Part shown: positions 19,741-28,531 of the stretch, in pieces
Layout of the letters: the number at the start of each line of letters is the position of its first letter
Numbering within the stretch: position 1 is the first letter of the stretch
DNA from: Krasilnikoviella flava
GTDB taxonomy: Bacteria > Actinomycetota > Actinomycetes > Actinomycetales > Cellulomonadaceae
Length of the DNA: 64,000 bases
Reading direction: 5' to 3'
Assembly (NCBI RefSeq): GCF_900167525.1
Contig: NZ_FUZQ01000006.1
Coordinates: 186,001 to 250,000, forward strand
Made by a program: the position numbers and the translations under genes
The notes under the pieces: model-generated
Seen by the model: the letters and a program-made list of their open reading frames with translations, nothing else
Databases searched by the model: none
Told to the model about the DNA's origin: nothing

Positions 19741-22092
19741 TCAGCCGAAGATGCGCGGGAGGGTCGCCTCGTGCGCCGTGCGGGCGTCGTCCAGCGCCAC
19801 GGTGAAGGTCTCGCCGTCGAAGCCGCCGGCCACGACGAGCGCGTCCCCGCGCGTGTGGCCCAGGCGCAGCACCGGCACGCCGGCGGCCTCGGCCACCGCG
19901 ACGAGCTCGCTCTCGTGCTCCGGGTCCACGGCCACCAGGGCGCGCGCGGTGGACTCGCTGAACAGCGCGGCGAACGGCGTCACGCCGTCGCGGCCGGTCA
20001 CGCCGTCGAGCGCGACGTCCGCGCCGACGCCGTAGCGCAGCGACGCCTCGAGCAGCGTCTGCGCGAGGCCCCCCTCGGACAGGTCGTGCGCGGCGGCGAC
20101 GAGGCCCTGCTCGCGGGCCTCGACCAGCGCGGAGGCGAGCGCCTTCTCGGCGGCCAGGTCCACGCGCGGCGGCAGGCCGCCGAGGTGCCCGTGCTCGACC
20201 TCGGCCCAGGCGGAGCCGTCGAGCTCGTCGGCCGTACGGCCCAGCAGCAGGATCGACAGGCCCTCGGCGCGCCACCCGGACGGCACCGCGGTGCGCACGT
20301 CGTCGATGACGCCGAGCACGCCGACGACGGGCGTCGGATGGATCGACGAGTCGATCTGGCCGGGCTCGCCGGTGCCGTTGTAGAGCGACACGTTGCCGCC
20401 CGTGACCGGCACGCCGAGCTCCTGGCAGGCGTCCGCCAGGCCCTCGATCGCCTCGACGAGCTGCCACATCGAGTCCGGGTGCTCGGGCGAGCCGAAGTTG
20501 AGGCAGTCCGTCACCGCGAGCGGCGTGGCACCGGCCGTCGCGACGTTGCGGTACGCCTCCGCGAGGGCGAGCTGCGCGCCCGTGCGCGGGTCGAGCTTGC
20601 CGTACCGGCCGTTCGCGTCCGTCGCGAGGGCGACGCCGCGGCCGGTGGCCTCGTCGACGCGGACCACGCCGCCGTCGTCGGGCTGGGCGAGGGCCGTGTT
20701 GCCCTGGACGAAGCGGTCGTACTGGTTCGTGACCCACGCCTTCGAGGCGAGGTTCGGCGACGCGATCAGGCGCAGCGCGGTGGCGCGCAGGTCGCCGGCC
20801 GACGTCGGTCGGGCCAGGCCCGCTGCCACGGTGGTGTCGGCCTGCAGGCCGTCCTGCCACGCCGGACGCGCGTAGGGGCGCTCGTAGACCGGGCCCTCGT
20901 GCGCGACGGTCTTCGGGTCGACGTCCACGATCCGCTGGCCGTGGTGGTCGATGGTGAGGCGGCCGGAGCCGTTGACCTCGCCGATGACGGCGGTCTCGAC
21001 GTCCCACTTGCCGGTGATCGCGAGGAACTGCTCGAGCTTCTCGGGCGTGACCACCGCCATCATGCGCTCCTGCGACTCCGACATGAGGATCTCGCCGGCG
21101 TTGAGGCTCGGGTCGCGCAGCAGCACGTCGTCGAGCCAGACGTGCATGCCGCCGTCGCCGTTGGAGGCGAGCTCGCTCGTGGCGCAGGAGATGCCCGCGG
21201 CGCCGAGGTCCTGGATGCCCTCGACGACCTTCGCCGCGTAGAGCTCGAGGCAGCACTCGATGAGCACCTTCTCCATGAAGGGGTCGCCCACCTGGACGCT
21301 CGGTCGCTTGGCCGGCACGCCGTCCTCGAAGGTCTCCGAGGCGAGGATCGACGCGCCGCCGATGCCGTCGCCGCCGGTACGGGCGCCGAACAGCACCACC
21401 TTGTTGCCGACGCCGGAGGCGTTGGCCAGGTGGATGTCCTCGTGCCGCAGCACGCCGAGGCAGAGCGCGTTGACGAGCGGGTTGCCCTGGTACGAGGCGT
21501 CGAAGACGAGCTCGCCGCCGATGTTGGGCAGGCCGAGCGAGTTGCCGTAGCCGCCGACGCCGCTCACCACGCCGTGCACGACGCGCGCGGTGTCGGGGTG
21601 GTCGACGGCGCCGAACCGCAGCTGGTCCATGACGGCCACCGGGCGCGCACCCATCGAGATGATGTCGCGGACGATGCCGCCGACGCCGGTCGCGGCGCCC
21701 TGGTAGGGCTCGACGAAGGACGGGTGGTTGTGCGACTCGACCTTGAAGGTCACGGCCCAGCCGTCGCCGACGTCGACGACGCCCGCGTTCTCGCCGATGC
21801 CGACGAGCAGGTGCTCCTTCATCTCCTCGGTGACCCGGTCGCCGAACTTCTTCAGGTGCACCTTGGAGGACTTGTACGAGCAGTGCTCGGACCACATCAC
21901 GGAGTACATGGCGAGCTCGGCGGCCGTCGGGCGGCGCCCGAGCAGGTCGCGGATGCGCTGGTACTCGTCCGGCTTGAGGCCGAGCTCGGCGAACGGCTGG
22001 CCCTCGTCGGGCGTGGACGCGGCGTGCTCGACGGTGTCCAGCTGGGGGCGGGGGGCGGACACGGCTTCGGCACGGTCGGCAGCGGCGGTCAT
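19741..22092 (-). CDS. purL: Phosphoribosylformylglycinamidine synthase subunit PurL
   Basis: 783 residues, the size of the small-type PurL that works with separate PurS and PurQ (not in the window). It converts FGAR plus glutamine-derived ammonia and ATP to FGAM. Diagnostic parts: [35 protein letters not shown] at the N-terminus, [16 protein letters not shown], and [23 protein letters not shown] in the second half. The ATG at 22092 is preceded by GAGGGAAG; a TTG directly before it (22095) is a less likely start. It shares the purL-to-purF neighbourhood known from mycobacteria, although here 18 kb of other genes intervene. Confidence 0.97.
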   Translation of the reverse strand: MTAAADRAEAVSAPRPQLDTVEHAASTPDEGQPFAELGLKPDEYQRIRDLLGRRPTAAELAMYSVMWSEHCSYKSSKVHLKKFGDRVTEEMKEHLLVGIGENAGVVDVGDGWAVTFKVESHNHPSFVEPYQGAATGVGGIVRDIISMGARPVAVMDQLRFGAVDHPDTARVVHGVVSGVGGYGNSLGLPNIGGELVFDASYQGNPLVNALCLGVLRHEDIHLANASGVGNKVVLFGARTGGDGIGGASILASETFEDGVPAKRPSVQVGDPFMEKVLIECCLELYAAKVVEGIQDLGAAGISCATSELASNGDGGMHVWLDDVLLRDPSLNAGEILMSESQERMMAVVTPEKLEQFLAITGKWDVETAVIGEVNGSGRLTIDHHGQRIVDVDPKTVAHEGPVYERPYARPAWQDGLQADTTVAAGLARPTSAGDLRATALRLIASPNLASKAWVTNQYDRFVQGNTALAQPDDGGVVRVDEATGRGVALATDANGRYGKLDPRTGAQLALAEAYRNVATAGATPLAVTDCLNFGSPEHPDSMWQLVEAIEGLADACQELGVPVTGGNVSLYNGTGEPGQIDSSIHPTPVVGVLGVIDDVRTAVPSGWRAEGLSILLLGRTADELDGSAWAEVEHGHLGGLPPRVDLAAEKALASALVEAREQGLVAAAHDLSEGGLAQTLLEASLRYGVGADVALDGVTGRDGVTPFAALFSESTARALVAVDPEHESELVAVAEAAGVPVLRLGHTRGDALVVAGGFDGETFTVALDDARTAHEATLPRIFG

Positions 22093-22303
22093 CAACTTCC
22101 CTCGGGTCGCGCGAGTACTGCAGAGCTCTGGGCTCGGACCGGGTGATCACCGCACCGCGGGGTGCCGGCATCCGGCGTCGGTCCGTGCGGGGGCGCCTCG
22201 CGGCGCGCCGCCAGTCTACCGGCGCCGGGCACCTCCTCCGACGGCGGTCCGGCGGCGGCCCGACGGCCGACGGCGAACCCTCCGTGTCGCTAGGGTGCGC
22301 GGC

Positions 22304-22696
22304 ATGACCGCTCCCGCGCGGGACGACCCGACCCGTCCGACTCCCCCCGACGCCGTCGGCCCGGCCGACCTCCTCGCGTTCCTGTGCGAGCTCGCCCTGC
22401 TCGCGCTGCTGGCCGTGGCCGGCTGGCGGCTCGGCTCGGGCACCGGGGGCGGCGCGGCGGGCGTGGTGGCCGGCGTCGTCCTGCTGCTGGCGCTGCCGGC
22501 GGTGGCCGTGGCGGTGTGGGGCCGCTGGCTGGCCCGCACCACCGCCCACCGCCTGCCCCAGCCGTGGCGGCTCACCGTGCAGGTCCTCCTGTTCGCCGCC
22601 GCCGGCGCGCTCGCGGCGGCCGCGGGCCTGCCCTGGTGGGGGCTCGGCGTGACCGGCGTCGGCGTCGTCGCGTTCGTGCTGACACGTCGGGCGTAA
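22304..22696 (+). CDS. YrdB/DUF2568-type four-helix membrane protein
   Basis: 130 residues. Four hydrophobic helices are visible: from LLAFLCELALLALLAVAGW, AAGVVAGVVLLLALPAVAVAVWG, LTVQVLLFAAAGALAAAAGL and WGLGVTGVGVVAFVLTRRA. A conserved WGRWLARTTAHRLPQPWRL loop lies between helices two and three. This arrangement matches the YrdB (DUF2568) family, which has no established function. It is divergent from purL. Confidence 0.75.
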   Translation: MTAPARDDPTRPTPPDAVGPADLLAFLCELALLALLAVAGWRLGSGTGGGAAGVVAGVVLLLALPAVAVAVWGRWLARTTAHRLPQPWRLTVQVLLFAAAGALAAAAGLPWWGLGVTGVGVVAFVLTRRA

Positions 22697-22728
22697 CCAC
22701 CCTCGGGCGCGACGGGCAGGATGGGGTG

Positions 22729-23118
22729 ATGCCGATCCTCCCGACCGTCCGCGACCCCCGGCTGATCACGGTGCGCCGGGGCGGCACGCTCACCGACGCC
22801 CACCACCAGCTGCTGGCCGTGTGGGCCGTGGCCTGCGCGGAGCACGTGCTGCCCCTCTTCGAGCGCGAGCGGCCCGACGACCCCCGCCCGCGCGACGCCC
22901 TCGACGTGGCCCGCGGCTGGATCCGCGGCGAGGTGCCGATGCGCGAGGCGCACCGCACGGCCTTCGTGGCGAACGCCGCGGGGAAGGACCTGCCCGACCC
23001 GGCGCGGTTCGCCGCCCTCGCGGCCGGGCAGGCGGCGGCGGTCGCCCACGTCGCCGCGCACGACCTGGCCGGGGGCCGTCAGCCCTTGACCGCTCCCGAC
23101 GCGAGCCCCGCCACGTAG
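22729..23118 (+). CDS. Imm-5-like putative immunity protein
   Basis: 129 residues. The block VRDPRLITVRRGGTLTDAHHQLLAVWAVACAEHVLPLFERERPDDPRPRDALDVARGWIRGEVPMREAH, followed by an Ala- and His-rich helix (AALAAGQAAAVAHVAAHDL), matches the pattern of actinobacterial proteins annotated as Imm-5-like putative immunity proteins. These are thought to neutralise toxins, but this is family-level prediction. No toxin gene is adjacent. Its last 40 bp overlap, on the opposite strand, the 3' end of the sugar permease gene, an unusually long convergent overlap. Confidence 0.65.
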   Translation: MPILPTVRDPRLITVRRGGTLTDAHHQLLAVWAVACAEHVLPLFERERPDDPRPRDALDVARGWIRGEVPMREAHRTAFVANAAGKDLPDPARFAALAAGQAAAVAHVAAHDLAGGRQPLTAPDASPAT

Positions 23119-24038
23119 TACCGCTGCAGCGCCACGTAGAGCACGACGCACGGGATCATCGCGACCACCGACCCGGCGGCCAGGAGCCCGAAGTCCACCT
23201 GCCCGTACGCGCCCTGCTGCAGGTTCACCAGGGACACGGGCAGCGTGTACAGGGACGAGTCGGTGAGGAACGTCAGCGCGCCGAGGAACTCGGTCCACGA
23301 GGCGAGGAACGCGTACAGCGCGGCGGTCGCGGCGCCGGGCAGCACGAGCGGCCGCAGCACCGAGACGATCATCCGGATCGTCCCCGCGCCGTCGACGTGC
23401 GCCGAGTCCTCGATCTCGCCGGGTACCGCCTCGAACGCGTTGCGCATGACGAACACGCAGAACGGCAGATTGACCGTCGTGTAGAAGAGCACGAGGCCGA
23501 ACAGGCTGTCCGTGAGCCGCATGGCGTTCATCTGCAGGTACAGCGGGGTGAGGATGGCCTGGAAGGGCACCATGAGCGTCACCAGCACCAGCCCGAACAG
23601 CAGACCCCGGCCGCGGAAGCCGAACTTGGCGAACCCGTAGCCGGCGAGCGTCGCGAGCACCGCGGTGAGCACCGCCGTCGACACGGACACCACGACCGAG
23701 TTCACGATGCCGCGCCAGATCTCCGGCTGGTCGAGGATCAGCCCGAAGTTGCCCCACGACAGGTCGAGGAAGCGCCCGTCGGGCGCGGCGACGACGACCT
23801 CGCCGGGCTGGCCGGCCCGGACGAGCGCGAGCAGCAGCGGCACCACGAAGACGAGCGCTGCGAGGGTGCCGCCCACCGCGTACAGCGTGCGCCGCACGCG
23901 GGTGTCGCGCTCGGGGCCCGACGCCGGCCGGGTGGCGCCGGAGGAGGAGCCGCTCGGTGCCGCGCCGCGGAGGCCTCCGGCCGGTGCGGCCGCGTGGGCC
24001 GCCTCGGCCGTGGGGGCCGTGCTTGCCGTGCCAGCCAT
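23079..24038 (-). CDS. Sugar ABC transporter permease, MalG/CUT1 type
   Basis: 319 residues. A long cytoplasmic Ala/Pro/Ser-rich N-terminus (about 50 residues) precedes six membrane helices. The coupling motif EIEDSAHVDGAGTIRMIVSVLRPLVLP is the EAA loop that contacts a separate ATPase. The C-terminus ends in LQRYYVAGLASGAVKG, typical of MalG-type subunits. It works with the neighbouring MalF-type permease and binding protein. No ATPase is encoded here, so a shared MsiK-like ATPase elsewhere is expected. Confidence 0.93.
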   Translation of the reverse strand: MAGTASTAPTAEAAHAAAPAGGLRGAAPSGSSSGATRPASGPERDTRVRRTLYAVGGTLAALVFVVPLLLALVRAGQPGEVVVAAPDGRFLDLSWGNFGLILDQPEIWRGIVNSVVVSVSTAVLTAVLATLAGYGFAKFGFRGRGLLFGLVLVTLMVPFQAILTPLYLQMNAMRLTDSLFGLVLFYTTVNLPFCVFVMRNAFEAVPGEIEDSAHVDGAGTIRMIVSVLRPLVLPGAATAALYAFLASWTEFLGALTFLTDSSLYTLPVSLVNLQQGAYGQVDFGLLAAGSVVAMIPCVVLYVALQRYYVAGLASGAVKG

Positions 24039-24039
24039 G

Positions 24040-24993
24040 TCAGCTCCTCTCCCGCAGCAGCCAGAACTGCGCCGCGGTGACCAGTCCGGTGATGACGACC
24101 AGGACGAGCGACATCGCCGTCGCCGCCCCCAGCTGCAGCTGCACGAACGCCCGCCGGTAGATCGCCATCACCACGGTGGTGGTGTCGGAGCCGGGGCCGC
24201 CCTGGGTCAGGATGTAGAACTGCGTGAACGCCAGCAGCGACCCGATGACCGACAGCACGACCGTCATGGCGATCGTGCGGCGCAGCATCGGCATCGTGAT
24301 CGACCGCTCGCGCACCCACCAGGACGCGCCGTCGAGCTCCGCCGACTCGTAGACCTCGCGCGGGATGCCCTGCATCCCCGACATGAGCAGCACCATCGTG
24401 AGGCCGGACACCGCCCAGATCACCATGACGCACAGCAGCCCGGTGGCGAGCGGCCCGTCGACGAGCCACGCCGTCGTGCCGTCGGTGATCCCGACGGCCC
24501 TGAGGACCACGTTGACCATGCCGCTGTTCGGCTGCGCCTCGAGCAGCATGAGGAAGCTGAGCGTCGTGAGGCCGATGACGTACGGGACGAAGAAGATCGT
24601 GCGCAGCGCCGTGGCGCCGCGGCGGTTCGATCGCACGACCACCGCGAGCGCGTAGCCGAGCGCGAGGATCGGCAGCGTGACGATCGCGGTGTACAGCAGC
24701 GTGTAGCCGACGGCGCTCCAGAACGTGGGGTCGGTGAGCACCGACGCGTAGTTCTCCAGGCCGATGAACCGCCACGACCCGATGAGCGGGAGGTTGGTGA
24801 ACGAGATCCCCACCGCGGAGACGAGCGGCACCAGCACGAACACGACGACGAACGCGACGGCCGGCGCGACGAGCATCAGGCCCGTGCGGGCGGGGTGCGT
24901 GAGCGTGCCGCGGCGCCGGGGGCGGAGGCCGGCGGCCGGGGCCGGGCGCGGCTCCGCGCCGGTCCCGGTGCGAGGGACGGCCGGGGCGCTCAT
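24040..24993 (-). CDS. Sugar ABC transporter permease, MalF/CUT1 type
   Basis: 317 residues. A Pro/Arg-rich cytoplasmic leader of about 30 residues is followed by TGLMLVAPAVAFVVVFVLVPLVSAVGISF (helix one). The family block GLENYASVLTDPTFWSAVGYTLLYT and the EAA loop REVYESAELDGASWWVRERSITMPMLR follow. The segment QFYILTQGGPGSDTTTVVMAIYRRAF is typical of MalF-type subunits. One base separates its stop from the next start, and its own start overlaps the stop of the binding-protein gene (ATGA), so the operon is tightly coupled. Confidence 0.93.
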   Translation of the reverse strand: MSAPAVPRTGTGAEPRPAPAAGLRPRRRGTLTHPARTGLMLVAPAVAFVVVFVLVPLVSAVGISFTNLPLIGSWRFIGLENYASVLTDPTFWSAVGYTLLYTAIVTLPILALGYALAVVVRSNRRGATALRTIFFVPYVIGLTTLSFLMLLEAQPNSGMVNVVLRAVGITDGTTAWLVDGPLATGLLCVMVIWAVSGLTMVLLMSGMQGIPREVYESAELDGASWWVRERSITMPMLRRTIAMTVVLSVIGSLLAFTQFYILTQGGPGSDTTTVVMAIYRRAFVQLQLGAATAMSLVLVVITGLVTAAQFWLLRERS

Positions 24994-26303
24994 GCCTGGG
25001 CCTGCCGCAGGATGCGGTCGTACGTGGTCTGGGCCTCGTCCATGGCGGCGTCGACCTCCCCGTCGAAGACGGCCCGGCGGAACATGCGCAGCCAGGGCCC
25101 GTCCTGCTGGTTGTAGATGAGGTTGTAGGCGAGCGTGGTGGGCGCGTACCCGGAGTCGATGGACTCCAGCGTCGGGGTGACGAGCGGGTGCTCGGCCTCG
25201 AACTCGGGCGTCACGACGTCCGAGCGGATCGGCGAGTAGAAGCCGTCGGGCATCCGCGCCTGCTGCTCGAGGGCGACGGCGAAGCGAATGAGCTCGGCGG
25301 CCCCCTCGGGGTTCTTCCCGCCCGCGGGCATGCACAGGTTGTCGCCGCCGTCGAAGAACGCGCGGCCGCCGTCCGGGCCGGGCAGCAGCACGACGCGGCT
25401 GCGTTCCAGCAGCTCGGGCGACGCGTTCGGCGCGACCACGCCGTACCCCCCGGGGAACATCCCGAGCCGCCCGGCCACATAGTCGGCGGACCAGCGCGAC
25501 GCGTCGTCGGAGAAGCAGCCCGGCGGCACCAGCTGCTCCTCCCACAGCGTGCGCTCGAGGTCGAGCGTGCGCCGCAGGGGGTCGTTGCCGGCCACGTTGC
25601 CGCGCTGGTCGCCCACCTCGCCGGCGATGAGGTCGGTGCCGGTGGCCCAGACGTGCGGCTGCACGGTGAAGCCGAGGGCGCCCGACGCATTGCCGGGGAA
25701 CGACCAGGCGTAGGTGTCGTCGTCCAGCGCGCGGATCGCCCGCGCCGCCTCGAGGATCCCGTCGAATGACGCGGTGTGCTCGTCCACGTCCAGGCCGGCC
25801 CGGTCGAACAGCTCGGTGTTGCAGAACAGCACCGAGAAGTCGCCCAGGAACGGGACGCCGTAGTGCCGGCCGTCCTTGGTGGCCAGGGCGAGGTGGCCGG
25901 GGCTGAGCGCGTCGCCGAGCGCGAGGTCCTCGACCAGCGGCGTGAGGTCGGTGAACACGTCGCGGAATGCGAACATCGTGGAGTAGATGTCGTCGATGTC
26001 GATGACGTCGGGCACGCGGCCGCCGCGGATCGCGGTGGCCACCTTCGTGACGTACTGGCCGTTCTGGATCGGTGTCAACCGGACCCGGACACGGTCCTGC
26101 GCCGCGTGGAACGCGTCGACCACGGCCTGCACGCCGTTGACCGTGTCCGAGCGGCACCACATCTCCACCGTGCCGCGGGCGCCGTCCCCGAACCCCGGGG
26201 ACCCGACGTCGACGGCGGTGGCGGGCCCCGCGCACCCGCCGAGGGCGGCCGTCGCGCCGCCCGCGCCGAGCAGCGCGAGCAGCTGCCGTCTGGTGAGCTC
26301 CAT
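24990..26303 (-). CDS. Sugar-binding lipoprotein (CUT1 family)
   Basis: 437 residues. An RR-containing signal (LTRRQLLALLGAGGATAALGGC) suggests a Tat- or Sec-exported lipoprotein with Cys24 as the lipid anchor. The mature protein shows the SBP_bac_1 layout: VEMWCRSDTVNGVQAVVDAFHAAQ, IRGGRVPDVIDIDDIYSTMFAF, YGVPFLGDFSVLFCNTELFDRAGLD and GYGVVAPNASPELL. Because it lies behind a GH127 beta-L-arabinofuranosidase, arabino-oligosaccharides are the likely ligands (inference). It is the second gene of the operon, after GH127. Confidence 0.92.
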   Translation of the reverse strand: MELTRRQLLALLGAGGATAALGGCAGPATAVDVGSPGFGDGARGTVEMWCRSDTVNGVQAVVDAFHAAQDRVRVRLTPIQNGQYVTKVATAIRGGRVPDVIDIDDIYSTMFAFRDVFTDLTPLVEDLALGDALSPGHLALATKDGRHYGVPFLGDFSVLFCNTELFDRAGLDVDEHTASFDGILEAARAIRALDDDTYAWSFPGNASGALGFTVQPHVWATGTDLIAGEVGDQRGNVAGNDPLRRTLDLERTLWEEQLVPPGCFSDDASRWSADYVAGRLGMFPGGYGVVAPNASPELLERSRVVLLPGPDGGRAFFDGGDNLCMPAGGKNPEGAAELIRFAVALEQQARMPDGFYSPIRSDVVTPEFEAEHPLVTPTLESIDSGYAPTTLAYNLIYNQQDGPWLRMFRRAVFDGEVDAAMDEAQTTYDRILRQAQA

Positions 26304-26325
26304 CGCTCTCCTCCTCCGCGCCCCT

Positions 26326-26375
26326 CGGGCGCCACGTCCACCGCACCCGCCGGGCGCGACGTCCACCGCGCCCGG
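26326..26375 (-). repeat. 25-bp tandem duplication in the GH127/binding-protein gap
   Basis: Two adjacent 25-bp units, 26326-26350 and 26351-26375, share 22 of 25 positions; both contain GACGTCCACCGC or its one-base variant. Each unit can fold (GGGCGCG with CGCGCCC), so this may act as an intercistronic hairpin pair. Confidence 0.6.
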
Positions 26376-26458
26376 CAGGGCGCGCTCGGCCGCGGGCAGC
26401 GGTGCCCGCGGGGTGCGGAACGCCCGGAGGCCGGGCGCCCCGCGAGAGGTGGGGCCGG

Positions 26459-28375
26459 TCAGGCCACGGGCACCCACACCCGCATGGCCTGCGGGCCGCG
26501 GTTGGCCCACAGGTGGTACGGGATCGCCCGGAGCGTCACCGTGCCGGCCGCCGCCGGGACCGGCGCCGACGCCGGCCGATACGGGCCGTCGGCAGCATCG
26601 GGCCGGGGCTGCACCGTCCCCGTGGCGGTCACCACGACCGTCCCGCCCAGCAGGTCGGGCCGCTCCTGGTCGCCGAGCGCGGCGGAGGCGTCGATCCGCA
26701 CGTCGTCGACGACGGCGCCCGCCTCCTGGTCCGCCTGCTCCAGCGCGTAGACGAGCGGGCCGCGCTCGATCGCGACGCAGCCGCGCACGTCGTCGACCCG
26801 CGGGTCGGCGGCCGTGAGGCGGGGCGCGACCGGCAGCTCGAGCACGACGGCGTCGTTCGCCGCGAGCGCCCGGCCCACCGTGGCGTACCCGCCCGCGGCG
26901 ACCGGGGCGCCGTCGAGCGTGGCGCCGTCGGCCCAGTGCGGCACGCGCAGCGCGAGGCCGGCACCCTCGGGTGCCTCCTCGACGTGCAGCGTCACGCGGC
27001 CGGTGTAGGGGTAGCCCGTCTCGACGCGCACCCGAAGCGTGCCGCCGGGCAGCTCGGCGGCGATCGTGCCGGGCGCGTACTGGTGCACCTGGAGCGTGCC
27101 GTCGGCGACCGTCGCGAGGTAGCCCTCGAGGCTGGAGAGCGTGCGCATGATGTTCGGCGGGCAGCAGGCGCAGCCGAACCAGGGGCGCCGGCCGGCCGCC
27201 GGGTTGCGCTCCTCCTCCGGGTGGGCGCCCGTGCGCACCTGCAGCGGGTTGACGTAGAAGTACTCGGTGCCGGCCAGCGACAGCCCGGAGAGGAAGCCGT
27301 TGAGCAGCATCCGCTCGATCTGGTCGGCGTAGCGCGCGTCGCCCGTGGCGAGCAGCAGCCGCCAGGCCCACTGCACGGCGCCGATGGCCGCGCAGGTCTC
27401 CGCGTAGGCCCGGTCGTTCGGCAGCTCGTGCGGGTCGCCGAACGACTCCCCGTCCCAGCGGGAGCCGAGCCCGCCGGTGAGGTACTGCTTGCCGTCGACC
27501 ATCGCCGCGTACTGCCGCTCGAGTGCGGCCAGGAGCTCGCGGTCCCCGGTCTCGACGGCGACGTCGGTGGCGCCGGCGCCGAGGTAGACCGCGCGTACCG
27601 CGTGCCCCTCGGCCGTCGTCGCCTCGCGGACCCGCACACGGTCGGAGAAGTACGTGGGCTGCTTGCCGTGGGACTCGATGATCCCCGTGCCGCGCGCCTC
27701 GACGAACCAGCGGGCCAGGTCGAGGTACGCCCGCGTGCCGGTCTCCCGGTAGAGCTCGACGAGGGCCGTCTCGATCACGGGGTGCCCGTCGACCTCCCGC
27801 AGCTGCCCGTCGCCGTCGCCGAAGGTCTCGACGAGGTGGTCGGCGAGCCGGACGGCGACGTCGAGCAGGTCGCGGCGCCCGGTGGCCCGCACCTGCGCGA
27901 CCGCCGCCTGCATCAGGTGGCCCGCGCAGTAGTGCTCGTGGCTCCACGGCAGGTCCGAGTAGCGCTCCACGCCGCGCAGCTGAGGCACGGAGTCGAGATA
28001 GCCGTCCGGGGCCTGGGCGCCGGCGACGGCGCGCGTGACCTCGAGGATGTCGGCCAGCAGCGCCTCGTCGGGCTCGCGCCCGTACTCCCACGCGGCGGCC
28101 TCGAGCCACTTGTGCACGTCGGAGTCGGCGAAGATCGGCCCGGTCGCCTCGCCCTCGGCGAGGCCCGCCGCGATCTCGAGGTTGCGCAGGTTCCCGTACT
28201 CGCGCAGGTGGCCCAGCCCTTCGGGGACGGAGGCCTCGCGGTTGACGCGGAGCCGGTGGCCCCACAGCCCGCCGTCGAGCGTCGCGCTGCCCGGCGGCAG
28301 CGGCCGCAGGGTGGTGATCGCCGAGCCTGTGGGCTCGGCCGGCCCGCGGACGGTCCGGAACGTCGTCGTCGTCAT
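26459..28375 (-). CDS. GH127 beta-L-arabinofuranosidase
   Basis: 638 residues, typical of GH127 (HypBA1-like). The N-terminal block LREYGNLRNLEIAAGLAEGEATGPIFADSDVHKWLEAAAWEYGREPD and the middle block YLTGGLGSRWDGESFGDPHELPNDRAYAETCAAIG belong to the (alpha/alpha)6 barrel. The motif GCACCPPN (Cys402, Cys404, Cys405) matches the zinc-binding/nucleophile cysteines of the family. Beta-rich domains follow (RGPLVYALE). No signal peptide is seen, so it acts in the cytoplasm on imported arabinofuranosyl sugars, releasing L-arabinose. First gene of the operon, divergent from lacI. Other GH127 members act on related furanosides, so the exact substrate is inferred. Confidence 0.92.
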   Translation of the reverse strand: MTTTTFRTVRGPAEPTGSAITTLRPLPPGSATLDGGLWGHRLRVNREASVPEGLGHLREYGNLRNLEIAAGLAEGEATGPIFADSDVHKWLEAAAWEYGREPDEALLADILEVTRAVAGAQAPDGYLDSVPQLRGVERYSDLPWSHEHYCAGHLMQAAVAQVRATGRRDLLDVAVRLADHLVETFGDGDGQLREVDGHPVIETALVELYRETGTRAYLDLARWFVEARGTGIIESHGKQPTYFSDRVRVREATTAEGHAVRAVYLGAGATDVAVETGDRELLAALERQYAAMVDGKQYLTGGLGSRWDGESFGDPHELPNDRAYAETCAAIGAVQWAWRLLLATGDARYADQIERMLLNGFLSGLSLAGTEYFYVNPLQVRTGAHPEEERNPAAGRRPWFGCACCPPNIMRTLSSLEGYLATVADGTLQVHQYAPGTIAAELPGGTLRVRVETGYPYTGRVTLHVEEAPEGAGLALRVPHWADGATLDGAPVAAGGYATVGRALAANDAVVLELPVAPRLTAADPRVDDVRGCVAIERGPLVYALEQADQEAGAVVDDVRIDASAALGDQERPDLLGGTVVVTATGTVQPRPDAADGPYRPASAPVPAAAGTVTLRAIPYHLWANRGPQAMRVWVPVA

Positions 28376-28407
28376 GCACCTCTCCCTCGAGGAGGAAACA
28401 AGGAATC

Positions 28408-28519
28408 CGTTTTCCGTACCGTACGGAGCGATCCGAGGGTCGTCAACCACCAGTCCAGGACGGGAATGACGTACTATCGGCGCTGCCGCCGGGATCCCGG
28501 CGGGAACATCGGGAAAACG
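28408..28519. promoter_or_regulatory. Divergent control region with candidate LacI operators
   Basis: Between GH127 (-) and lacI (+). A perfect 15-bp palindrome, TCCGTAC-C-GTACGGA, lies at 28413-28427. In addition CGTTTTCC at 28408-28415 recurs as its complement GGAAAACG at 28512-28519, so each promoter side has a half-site-like copy. LacI-family repressors bind such dyads. That the divergent repressor uses them is inference. Confidence 0.55.
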
Positions 28520-28531
28520 CGAGGAGCGCGC

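Noticed and set aside
24990-28379. One large frame joining the sugar-binding protein to sequence opposite or overlapping GH127
   Set aside because: The upstream part lacks any family pattern; the binding protein has a clear signal peptide at 26303 and GH127 is complete in another frame.
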